64,000 nt of DNA, taken from NCBI GenBank assembly GCA_047967505.1, contig CM106539.1; one strand, given 5' to 3'. Position 1 is the first letter of the stretch, and each line of letters starts with the position of its first letter. Of this stretch, positions 15,289 through 24,405 are shown piece by piece. This stretch comes from Dipteris shenzhenensis (taxonomy: Eukaryota; Polypodiophyta; Polypodiopsida; Gleicheniales). Made by a program: the position numbers and the translations under genes. The notes beneath the pieces were generated by a model. The model did no database searches. It was not told where the DNA came from and saw nothing but the letters and a program-made list of their open reading frames with translations.

Positions 15289-15361
15289 GGTTTGGAGGTC
15301 TAGGGTCTAGGGTCTAGGGTCTAGGGTCTAGGGTTTAGGGTTTAGGGTTTAGGGTTTAGGG
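15289..15361. repeat. Short inverted telomeric segment abutting the viral insert
   Basis: About ten units in G-rich orientation follow the second palindrome, mostly TCTAGGG and then TTTAGGG. The last TTTAGGG runs directly into viral coding sequence at about 15362 with no spacer. The viral insert therefore has a telomeric left flank pointing toward it. Confidence 0.93.
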
Positions 15362-16125
15362 ATTTACAAGTTCTCTGCGTTCCATTTCAAGGCCCTCAAA
15401 CATGTGAAGGTATCCGAAGTAGTGATCAATGTGGCTAATGAAGGTTCCACTGGTATTTATCTCCCTCTCTTTACTCCCACGAGATTGACTCCTTTCAGTC
15501 TTCTGGATATAAGTATATACATTATGGATGCTTTATCCTAGCTATAGAACCGCTTTTTCGCATGGGTGTAAATGCTACTTGCATGGTCAGTTTGGTAGAT
15601 ACTCGTCACTATAATATTAAAGATGCCCGCATAGGACTCATCCATGGTAGCCTCAATCGAGAGCCTGTTTATACAGTAGTCTATCCTAATTTCAAAATGT
15701 CTCTCACGGACCCCCACTTGTCCACTGCTCTACGTTTGTACATCCAGATTAAAGGTCTAGCCATGAAGCCAAAATCAGAGCACTGTGCCATCCATGTCCA
15801 TTCTGTGAATTACTTAGTGTCTACCATTAATTCCATCCCTCGCCATGTCACTGCTAATGATGAATATATTATCTACGGCAAAACTAATGCAGAAGTGACC
15901 AGGTTCCATTTCGACGCTCTGCCTATGCCAGAAGAATGGGAAATGGATTATCAGCAAGTCTCGGATGAAGCCTCCTCCTTTTCCAAAATGCCTATGTTTC
16001 AGGTGGAGGATGCTCCAACAAAATCGGTTGTTCGCCTTCGCACCCCAAGTGAAAAGGGTAAGCGCGTTATGCGTTTATCTTTCCCATCAACCTCTCATGT
16101 TTCTATTGCCTCCATGAGAGCCGAA
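15362..16125 (+). pseudogene. Caulimovirid movement protein, 5'-truncated and frameshifted
   Basis: In infecting viruses the 30K-superfamily movement protein lines plasmodesmal tubules for cell-to-cell spread. Here the N-terminal part is read in one frame from 15362, beginning directly at the telomere junction. The rest is read in another frame, open from about 15442 and holding an ATG at 15562. The break lies at about 15470-15495. The second part shows the family's D-R/T-R-H core (LVDTRHYNIKDA) followed by a G-L-I-H-G-S segment. A second break at about 16100-16125 moves the reading path into the frame of the coat-protein region. The stop at 16189 in the middle frame is therefore an artefact of the break. 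The gene is non-functional, and the assignment rests on motif pattern and gene order. Confidence 0.8.
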
Positions 16126-19060
16126 CTAGTGCCTCCGATGCTGCTCCTGATCTCTCCCCTGACAAAGTTGAATCTATCAGAGATTGGGTAACTTCTATAG
16201 CTGCATCCCGATTTCCTGCTGATGCCAGTCTACAATATCGCCGCTCTACTGCCGTAAATCCGCCTGTACAATCGCATTCCAATTTTGATAATATCACTGC
16301 ATCAGCTGATCGCATATATCCAATGATGATGCTCCGACCAGTCAAGTGGCCACAGTCTAAAGGATTTCAGGTAACAACTGAAGATGGTTCACTGAAGTCT
16401 GTTCATGCCCCTTATGCCCTAACAGACAAAGATGACCATAGCATGCCTGTCGAGCAGCAGCAGTTGAATTGGTGCAATTCGCACAACCTTGCTACTCAGG
16501 TATGTTTGGATGCTTGCCACTCTGCCCTGTACGATTTACAACTTGCTGTGGGCAAACTAGATCGTAATATCCACACAATGCTAGATGAGCTGCAGCAACT
16601 TTGGAAGGGCCATGCATCCTCTTCAACCCGGTCTGTATATAAGTCATTTCCTCCATCATTACCCCCCTCTTCGGCTAGTCCCCTCACAGAGCCCTGCTAT
16701 CCTTCCAAAGCTCCCAGTCTTATGTTTTGGCCCCAGTTTTCTGATTCTATCGAGATGGTTGACTCTCCTTATGCAGTAGTTGATTCTCCTCTCGAAACAA
16801 CAGATTGGTGGGCTGACAGCCAACACCCTTTCTATCGAGCATTCTGTATTGATGAACGAGATATGCTACAAGAAGATAGAGATGATCTCCACCAATTCCA
16901 ACCTCTACCCCCTCATATGGAAATACCTCCGCCATTGCCCACTTCACCGCCTCCTTCTCCACCGCCGCTCCCGGAGTCTCCATTTCCATCTCCGCCAGTT
17001 TCTCCCCGAGCTTCCTCCGTTAACTCCTTTGGTCCCATTCTCTATATGAACTCTGGAATTAAACCGGAGCCTATGGAAGAAGATCCACCCCAAGCATCCA
17101 CCTCACAACAGCCCCCTCGGGAGCAATGGCGAGGCAAGCGCACAATATTTTTTGGCGGGCCTGGATCTGAATTCATGAGAGGTGAATTCCAAACTCACTT
17201 CATTGATGGTGACCTTGATGAGCAAACTGATCTGCAGAAATGGCTTCAGCACAAATCCTTCCCTGGTTATATTTTAAATATTGATGCGGTCTCACCACAG
17301 GCAATGAAGGATATTCTCAAGATATTCTACGGACACATGATGTCATTAGTCATGATCTATAGATGGAATCCAAGAGACGCAGCAGTTGAAACCACCAACA
17401 AAGGTTTCACCGGTGTTATTGCTAATTGGTGGGAGTTCTTATCAAATGAATCGAAAGAGCAAATCTTTGCAAGTGCGGATGCCAACAATCAACCAAATGC
17501 CCCGGATTCCCTTATAGCTACAATCTCCAATCAGTTTCTTCCTACTTTCATGGATGATCGTGCCCAGGCAGCAAATGAATTTTCTGCTCTCAAGCTATGT
17601 GATCTTTTTCAGTTGGAAGCCTACAATGCACATGTATAACAGCTGGTTTATAGAGCTGGCATTTTTTCTGACACTGCAACAAAGCGTCATTACCTGTACA
17701 ACTTACCGCACCGACTTGGAGAAGTAGTCATGGCGGTCATCGAAGCGCAGACGAAGATTGTCAACATTGATAATCAACCGACTGAAATCCACAAGACAGT
17801 CGCAGATTATACTTTTGCCAACCTATTCCAGATGGTCCAAGTATATATCCGGCGACAATGTACAAAATACACTCTCCGACGCAAGCTTAAAAAGGTTGGT
17901 ATTGTTTCACCGGCCATATGTGAACAGTTTGTGGGTCACCAGAATTTTTGCCCTCCAAGTTCTAAGTATGGTAGTACTCCTCGACGATCCCATTCATCAA
18001 AATCTCGCCTTTCTAAATGTTCATGTGGAACCTCGAACTTTCCAAAAATTCGAAGGCTCCGATGGCATCGCCGCTACTCTAGAAGGCCTCAACGTTTTCT
18101 TCGCCGCCGCTCTTTCCAACAAAACAAATCCACAGGATGCTTTATCTGTGGCAAGAAAGGCCATTTTGCTCGTGACTGTCAGGAGAAGCCCCGCAATCCA
18201 CAGCAAAAACAACTGAAAGGTTTCTTCGCAATGGTAGCACATCCCGAAAAATGGAAAGTTATTTCCCATGGTGAGTCTGATGAGTCTCTTCTAGAATGTT
18301 CTGAATCAGATACTCCAAAATGTCTCCATTGCCAGATACATGCTTCTCCAACATCCGAAGATGACGACCCCAATGTATATAGCCTGATGAATCTTCCTCA
18401 CCGACGACAACCTTTCCGTGTTGATATTGAAATCTCCTCAGGAAGTTCTGATGGAGAGCCCCCAGAAGAACCTCCTCTCCCAGAGGTTTTTGCTCCAGTT
18501 TTCGATCGAAGCAATTCCCGTGGTCACAGTCGAGGTCGCGGCCGACATCCTGGGTTTTCCCATCGAAAATTTTCATCTTTTGATTTACATATGACCGAAG
18601 ATCTTTCTGATTCTTCCTTTACTCCTTCTCCAAGTAGAAGATTGCCTTCAGCAGATCTCTATTCCGGACCTTCGGTTTTTCGGCCTCTCCACAGTGTACA
18701 TGACTCCTCCCCTAACTTCCTTCCTCCCCCTTTCTGGAAATCTCCAATCACCACTTTCTCTGCCCCTGCTCCTCTGATCCAATCTCCTCAACGAACCCCC
18801 TGTTTTGACCAATTTGAGAGCCTTGGCATCAGCATCGATGGGCTTCGAATCCACCTAAAAACGATCACTGACAATTGTGCCAAGCTTCAAAATTCCATCG
18901 ACTCATTGGATCGTAAGGTTGGTGAACATTTGACTCAGTGCAAGCTCTATATTGAACCAGTTCCAAATGTGTTATCTCTTCAAGATTTCTTTTCCTCGCC
19001 AGCACCAACAGTCCGAAATCCTATGAAAAATTGGTTGGTAAAAGTTCAGCTCAAGCCCCC
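16126..19060 (+). pseudogene. Caulimovirid coat protein region with CCHC zinc finger
   Basis: This stretch stays in one frame across both long open segments (16323-17639 and 17730-19148). They are separated only by a premature TAA at 17637-17639, beyond which the same frame continues in sense. The N-terminal part holds a proline-rich linker (about 16880-17110). The middle is the capsid core. A basic arginine-rich tract (about 18045-18135) leads into a zinc knuckle at 18138-18179 (CFICGKKGHFARDC), the RNA-binding signature of caulimovirid coat proteins. Downstream is an acidic and serine/proline-rich linker. The frame is lost between 19042 and 19075, just before the protease. The protein would package viral DNA, but it cannot be made intact from this copy. 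Confidence 0.88.
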
Positions 19061-21138
19061 AAGGGTACCGCCTTATAGTCGACACAGGGTTTGGATTCAA
19101 CATCTGCAAATACCGGGCTCTTCCTGTTTCTTATTGGCAACAACTTGAGACCCATGATCAGATGCGTGGTTCGACAATGGGAGGCGGGCTTATTGCATGC
19201 AAGAGGTATGCATCAGAAATCCCTATCACTCTAGCTAGGCATTCCACCACTATCAGTTTCTATCAGTTGGAATCCCAAGGGGTAGATCTGGTTATTGGTA
19301 ATGCTTTTCTCAACCAACATCTCCCATTCGGATTTTCTACCAAAGAGATGGTCCTTACCATAAATAATGTCTTGGTACATATCCCTGCAAGGGAATCTCT
19401 CAAACGTGTCCTCAAGCCATTTGAAGAAGACCTAGAGATTGTCAGACAGTGTTCTTCCCCAGTTGACCTCCAATATGTCAAAGCTCCACCCGAATATGAT
19501 TCTACTCTAGATGCCTCTCCAAATCTTGCCGAGTCATTCAGCCCTCAAGATGCTCAACAACCCCTTCAAGGAGCTGAGCTCGACGACTATATCAACGGCC
19601 TCCTCCAGGTAGAAAATAGTAAGCAGCTCTGCCGAACTGTTCATACTCTTCATATGATGTCAGCACTGCAGGATATGCAACAGAAGTTCATTCGTGATTG
19701 CAGTAGTGACTCACCTACGGCTTTCAAGAAAGTGTTCCAACATCAAGTCGACCTCCCTCTTCGGGAAAACTCCAAACCGTTCAAAGAAAGCCCATATGGG
19801 TTCACCCAAGCCGATCGACAATTGTGCAATCAGGAAATCCAAGAACTCCTAGATATGGGTCTCATTGAACCGTCCCGCTCTGAGTGGGCAACAATGGCAT
19901 TCTATGTAAATAAACACTCCAAGCAAAAGAGGGGTAAGAAGCGCCTTGTCATAAATTACAAGCCACTAAATAAATGTCTTTTGTCCGTTTCTTATCCCAT
20001 TCCCAACAAAGAATATCTTATGCAAAAAATTTCCGGTGCTACAATCTTCTCGAAGTTCGACCTCAAGGCAGGATTCTAGCAAGTGGGTCTTAATCCTAAT
20101 GATCGTCATAAGACAGGATTTGTAGTTCCTCAGGGATTCTATCAATGGAATGTACTGCCTTTCGGTCTCAAAACCGCTCCTGTAGAATTTCAGAAGTTCA
20201 TGGATTCCATATTCAGTCAGCATCACTCTTTTTGCCTAGTTTATATTGATGACATACTAGTGTATAGCAAGGATGTCTATTCGCATCTCCGCCATCTCCA
20301 AATTGTGTATGATCTCATCAAATCCAAAGGGTTGGCCCTTTCTGCCAAAAAAATCACCCTTGGCTAAGAAACGATTGAGTTCTTAGGAGTCCACATCCAC
20401 AAGGGTAATATTCAAATGCAGCAACATGTCTTGAAGGCCCTTCTTGCATTTCCAGATGAAATCAGGGACCGAACTCAACTCCAAAGGTTCCTGGGTTGTC
20501 TAAATTATATATCCCCTTTTTATAAACAGTTGGCCAAAGATCGGCATCTTCTCCAACTCTGTCTCAGAAAAGATGGTCCGACATGGGGCCCACCCCAAAC
20601 AGAAGCGGTGCAACACATCAAAGAAAAGGTTCAACAGTTACCATCTCTCACCATTCCATCAGCCACAGCACAGCTAATAATTGAAACTGATGCATCTGAC
20701 CATTTCTGGGGAGCAGTCTTACTTGAAAAGACACCCACTGAAGAAGTTGTATGTGCCTACCGGTCAGGAACTTTCCAAGGTGCTGAGCTCAATTACCATT
20801 CAATTGAGAAAGAGATTCTAGCAGTCAAAAGAGCAATTCAAAAGCTAGAACTCTTTATCTTAAATAAAGAATTCCTCATCCGCACCGACAACCAGAACTT
20901 CAAGACGTTCTGTACCCGGCGAATTGATAAACAGATCGGCAGAGGACGCTTAGCTCGCTGGCAGGAATTCTTTACCATGTATGATTTCAAAGTAGAATGG
21001 AAAAAAGGCTCCTCAAATGTGCTCCCAGACATGCTCTCCCGTGAAGGAGCACCTTATTGGGACACTCACAATGGCGGATTACTACTTCCACTTGATACTG
21101 AACAACCAGAAGTCCTATGTCTCGGTCATGGTGATTAG
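19043..21138 (+). pseudogene. Caulimovirid protease, reverse transcriptase and RNase H
   Basis: A single frame carries the aspartic protease with a DTG active site at 19081-19089 (VDTGFG), then the RT, then RNase H. The RT catalytic motif YIDD is at 20242-20253 with LPFGLKTAP upstream. RNase H shows the TDAS aspartate (about 20686), the SIEKE glutamate and the RTDNQN aspartate, and closes with DMLSRE. Two nonsense codons interrupt it: TAG at 20077-20079, in a position where relatives have tryptophan, and TAA at 20365-20367. The frame reads through in register after each. The true stop is at 21136-21138. In the live virus this part copies pregenomic RNA into DNA. No integrase follows, which separates it from Ty3/gypsy elements. 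Confidence 0.93.
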
Positions 21139-21360
21139 ACACTGTCCTTAATTGGATAAGACCTTCACCATAACACTTGTACAAAATTAAATAAAATTCA
21201 TAAAGTGACTAGACACTGCTCATATTTGAGTAAGACCTTCACCTTTATGTCTTTTCCATATCTTTTCATTGTACAAACAAATGGATGACAGCTCAGGGTG
21301 GATTACAACTCACCCTCCACTCATGACAGCTCAGAGTGGATTACAGCTCATCCTCCCACT
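21131..21360 (+). promoter_or_regulatory. Direct repeats upstream of the viral promoter
   Basis: Two pairs of direct repeats sit between the end of RNase H and the TATA box. The first pair is about 39 bp (21131-21169 and 21205-21243) and shares TAGACACTG and AAGACCTTCACC. The second is a 38-bp tandem pair (from 21285 and 21323) sharing ATGACAGCTCAG and GTGGATTACA. Repeated TGAC-containing blocks just upstream of the TATA box are typical of pararetroviral enhancers. An enhancer role is inferred from position. An AATAAA at about 21190 lies upstream of the promoter, so it is probably not the viral poly(A) signal. Confidence 0.6.
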
Positions 21361-21371
21361 TTGCCTTTTCC

Positions 21372-21379
21372 TATATAAG
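21372..21379 (+). promoter_or_regulatory. TATA box of the viral pregenomic RNA promoter
   Basis: The sequence CTATATAAGAG sits in an otherwise GC-neutral non-coding region. It lies about 235 bp after the RNase H stop and about 460 bp before the primer-binding site, where a caulimovirid full-length-transcript promoter belongs. The leader would begin about 30 bases downstream and contains several short upstream ORFs. Confidence 0.7.
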
Positions 21380-21716
21380 AGCACCCTTGGCTCATTTGTA
21401 GGCAGAGTCTACCTCCGAGAGCTTCTTGTATCCTCAGCTTTTTGCAATATATCCATCTTTCAAGCCTCCTTGCTCCAAACTCCCTTGTTTTTAGTTTTCC
21501 TTCATCATGACTATTCCACCGTTCTCCATCTCTTACGTCCTGTTCTTTGCCTTCGATTGGTCTTCCCCGTTGTTACGCACCTCTCCTCCTACTGACTTCC
21601 CTGTCTACGTCTGTTTCATTCACGCTTCGTCTCTCGATTTCGTCTTCTCCTTACCCCTCGGCATCATCATGGGTTCTCGCTCTTACTCCGTTTAGTTTTC
21701 TCTTTTCAGATCTACG

Positions 21717-21838
21717 TCTTCCTTCTTGGTATCACCCCTCCTTCTTGTATCACCCCTCCTTCTTGGTATCACCCCTCCTTCTTGGTATCACCCCTCCTTC
21801 TTGTATCACCCCTCCTTCTTGGTATCACCCCTCCTTCT
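21717..21838 (+). repeat. Tandem 18-19 bp repeats next to the primer-binding site
   Basis: Six head-to-tail units of the form CTTCTTGGTATCACCCCTC (or the same with TTGTATCA) end in a seventh that becomes the primer-binding site. Each unit therefore contains TGGTATCA or GTATCA, the first bases of the priming signal. There are no spacers between units. See the matching finding. Confidence 0.9.
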
Positions 21839-21852
21839 TGGTATCAGAGCCA
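21839..21852 (+). promoter_or_regulatory. tRNA-Met primer-binding site of the caulimovirid
   Basis: TGGTATCAGAGCCA matches the standard plant pararetroviral and copia primer site, which is complementary to the 3' end of initiator tRNA-Met and starts minus-strand synthesis. It abuts the ATG at 21853. That ATG belongs to a duplicated coat-protein fragment, not to the movement-protein gene expected here. Confidence 0.88.
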
Positions 21853-22499
21853 ATGATGATGCTCCGACCAGTCAAGTGGCCACAGTCTAAAGGATTTCAG
21901 GTAACAACTGAAGATGGTTCACTGAAGTCTGTTCATGCCCCTTATGCCCTAATAGACAAAGATGACCATAGCATGCCTGTCGAGTAGCAGCAGTTGAATT
22001 GGTGCAATTCGCACAACCTTGCTACTCAGGTATGTTTGGATGCTTGCCACTCTGCCCTGTACGATTTACAACTTGCTGTGGGCAAACTAGATCGTAATAT
22101 CCACACAGTGCTAGATGAGCTGCAGCAACTTCGGAAGGGCCATGCATCCTCTTTAACCCGATCTGTATATAAGTCATTTCCTCCATCATTACCCCCCTCT
22201 TTGGCTAGTCCCCTCACAGAGCCCTGCTATCCTTCCAAAGCTCCCAGTCTTATGTTTTGGCCCCAGTTTTCTGATTCTATCGAGATGGTTGACTCTCCTT
22301 ATGCAGTAGTTGATTCTCCTCTCGAAACAACAGATTGGTGGGCTGACAGCCAACACCCTTTCTATAGAGTTTTCTATATTGATGAACGAGATATGCTACA
22401 AGAAGATAGAGATGATCTCCACCAATTCCAACCTCTATCCCCTCATATGGAAATACCTCCGCCATTGCCCACTTCACCGCCTCCTTCTCCACCGCCGCT
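21850..22499 (+). pseudogene. Second, partial copy of the viral coat-protein gene
   Basis: This 650-bp segment repeats 16320-16969 at a constant offset of 5530 bases with only scattered substitutions. One of these turns a CAG into a TAG at 21985-21987. The left junction lies within the trinucleotide CCA, shared by the end of the primer site and the sequence before the ATG at 16323. The movement-protein gene that should separate leader and coat protein is absent. The right junction drops back into leader sequence. The segment therefore records a deleted or recombined viral molecule. Confidence 0.92.
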
Positions 22500-22589
22500 T
22501 ACTCCGTTTAGTTTTCTCTTTTCAGATCTACGTCTTCCTTCTTGGTATCACCCCTCCTTGTATCACCCCTCCTTCTTGGTATCACCCTA
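22499..22589 (+). other. Second fragment of the viral leader, ending in telomeric repeat
   Basis: The sequence from TTACTCCGTTTAG onward repeats the leader starting at about 21684. It includes the same 18-19-bp repeat family, but only three units. The last unit, GGTATCACCC, merges with the first CCCTAAA at about 22584-22590, sharing the bases CCC, so the viral end and the telomeric tract overlap by microhomology. Confidence 0.88.
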
Positions 22590-22752
22590 AACCCTAAACC
22601 CTAAACCCTAAACCCTAGACCCTAAACCCTAAACCCTAAACCCTAAACCCCTAAACCCTAAACCCTAAACCCTAAACCCCCTAAAACCTAAACCCTAAAC
22701 CCTAAACCCTAAACCCTATACCCTAAACCCTAAACTCTAAACCCTAAACCCC
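22584..22752. repeat. Interstitial telomeric tract, CCCTAAA orientation
   Basis: About 23 units of CCCTAAA with variants CCCTAGA, CCCCTAAA, CCCTATA and CTCTAAA lie directly after the viral leader fragment. With the G-rich tract at 15289-15361, this gives the insert telomeric flanks on both sides in opposite orientation. Confidence 0.95.
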
Positions 22753-24150
22753 CCTTTCCAAGTGTTTTCTTGATCTATCTTATTCTACTGCTTCATCTTT
22801 TGAATGATCAAGACAATTATCTTCAAGATTTACCTGAATTTGTCTGAACCTTGATGTTTTTATATGGAGCCTGGAGATTAATACTATGTGGCCAAAGAGT
22901 TTTCTTAAAAACATGATTTGAGCCTTCTTTATCTTAGGATTACCCCATATCGTGTTTATGAGAAATTTTCTTACTATTACTAGAACTTTATTTGCATCAA
23001 TAGAGTTTTTTGCCAGAAAACGCGATTTCAATGTATTTAACTCGAAAGATAGTCATATCGCATTTTTCTACAAACTTTCAAGAGGAGGAACTAACCATCC
23101 AGGTGATGCAGCAAGACCTATCAGGAATACCATTGACCTATCAACAGTAAGACTTTTGTACATATCAAGTACATTGCCCCAAATGACAGGATGAGGTATC
23201 AAATGCACAAGCTATTTGATAGTTTTGAAGACTGCCACAAGGGAATCTGCATTGTACACAAGGGCAATTGAGAAGATTATGCAATTGCCCTTATTGCACA
23301 ATCTTGTAGGGTTGACAAGGAAGTAAGGATTAATGACGACTTTGGTTGGAGCTGGAGACAAATTCAATCCTTTGAAAGCATTGTCCATCTATTTTGAGCA
23401 AGCCAAAATGTATGAAGAGGTGGATGAGACAATCTTCCAGGAAACCCAAGCACGAATGAACCTCATAGCAGCAAGCTTGGATATCACTCAAAGCTCCGAG
23501 GGGAAGGAGGAGATGGGTATCTCCTTGTTTAACAATGATATACTAGAGAAAGATGAGAATATTGAGTTAAGGCAGGTACCTACCTTTCTTCAATTTAGAG
23601 TTTAGATATGCAATTTGATGGTCTATTTTAAATCTAAGTGCATTTCGCATATGGCAGTTGTTCGTTGAAGATGACACATTCCTCCTCAGGGTAGTTGGAA
23701 GTAGAATTCCTGGGCTTGGTAAACTATCAAACCTTTCTTATTATATTAAAGACCTATCTGCTACTACAAAGATACTGATTTTTAGCAAATTGCTTATAGC
23801 AACAACGATGGAGTTGCTCTTACTTATTTTTTCAAGTGTTTGTCAAAAGTTTTGGGTGGTCATCCTATATCGTGGCAAATAGATAAGATCATTCTGATAG
23901 AGAAGCGGTTTGCTTTAATTATTTTTGGGTGTTATGCTAGAAAGCAAGGCTCAAGAGCTGGTTACTTTTTGACATATACTACTTGGGCACTATCTTGTGG
24001 TGTAAAGGATCCCCTCTCCTTGGAAGCTTATGGAAAGCATAAGCTCATAAGGAATCGAGAGCCTTCTTTGGTGGCCCTTCCCGACAAAATAGATGAAGAG
24101 AAAACTGCGACCAAAATAGTTACAATATCATGGGTAAGACAACAAGTGTA
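22753..24150 (+). pseudogene. Unrecognised gene-like fragment, possibly spliced
   Basis: I do not recognise this sequence. An open frame at 23333-23605 encodes an acidic, non-repetitive protein segment. Near its end a plausible plant intron runs from about 23574 (CAG then GTACCT) to about 23657 (TATGGCAG). Splicing there would join it to the open segment starting near 23658. Short open frames also lie at 22952-23194 and 23840-24151, separated by stops. The composition is like plant coding DNA and unlike the retroelements nearby. It may be a fragment of a host gene captured in the subtelomere, but no domain or motif can be named. Confidence 0.3.
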
Positions 24151-24405
24151 AAAGTAAGCAATGAATGCTACTTTTTGAACATAAAACATCAAACTAGAAT
24201 GTCAAAAGTTATGAAATTCCTCGCTCGAACCATCACCTCGCTCAAACGCAGTCGCTCGAATTCTAGTAATCCTCCACATTGAGTTATCGATTCAAGATAG
24301 TTGCACCTTTGCACTCACATGCAACCTTGTAAAGTCACTAGTTAACTATTTGGCATTCTGCACTACTTCTTCAAGCCTTGTAAAGCCTTTAGCTATCATG
24401 GGCAC
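24151..24405. other. No gene seen
   Basis: The stretch is AT-rich with a few CTCG-containing repeats (CGCTCGAA at about 24221-24260). It could include the eroded leader or LTR of the copia remnant that follows, but no LTR ends are visible. Confidence 0.4.

Larger units (their letters stand above)
15362..22589 (+). mobile_element. Endogenous caulimovirid (pararetrovirus) insertion
   Basis: One orientation carries, in caulimovirid order, a 30K-type movement protein, a coat protein, a CCHC zinc finger, an aspartic protease, RT and RNase H. These are followed by a non-coding region with a TATA box, a long leader and a tRNA-Met primer site. No integrase is present, as expected for the family. The parts appear to have formed one polyprotein, because the same reading path runs through all of them once frameshifts are allowed for. 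The copy is dead: I count at least three frame breaks and three premature stops. The 5' end of the movement gene is missing, and the 3' part is a rearranged duplicate. Genus cannot be assigned by eye, though the fused layout resembles petuviruses and florendoviruses. Confidence 0.93.

Noticed and set aside
16103-16345. Minus-strand ORFs across the viral region
   Set aside because: They are shadows of the plus-strand polyprotein. All domain motifs lie on the plus strand.
21717-21838. Regular short direct repeats that could suggest a CRISPR array
   Set aside because: The units abut without spacers, lie in a plant viral leader and grade into a primer-binding site.
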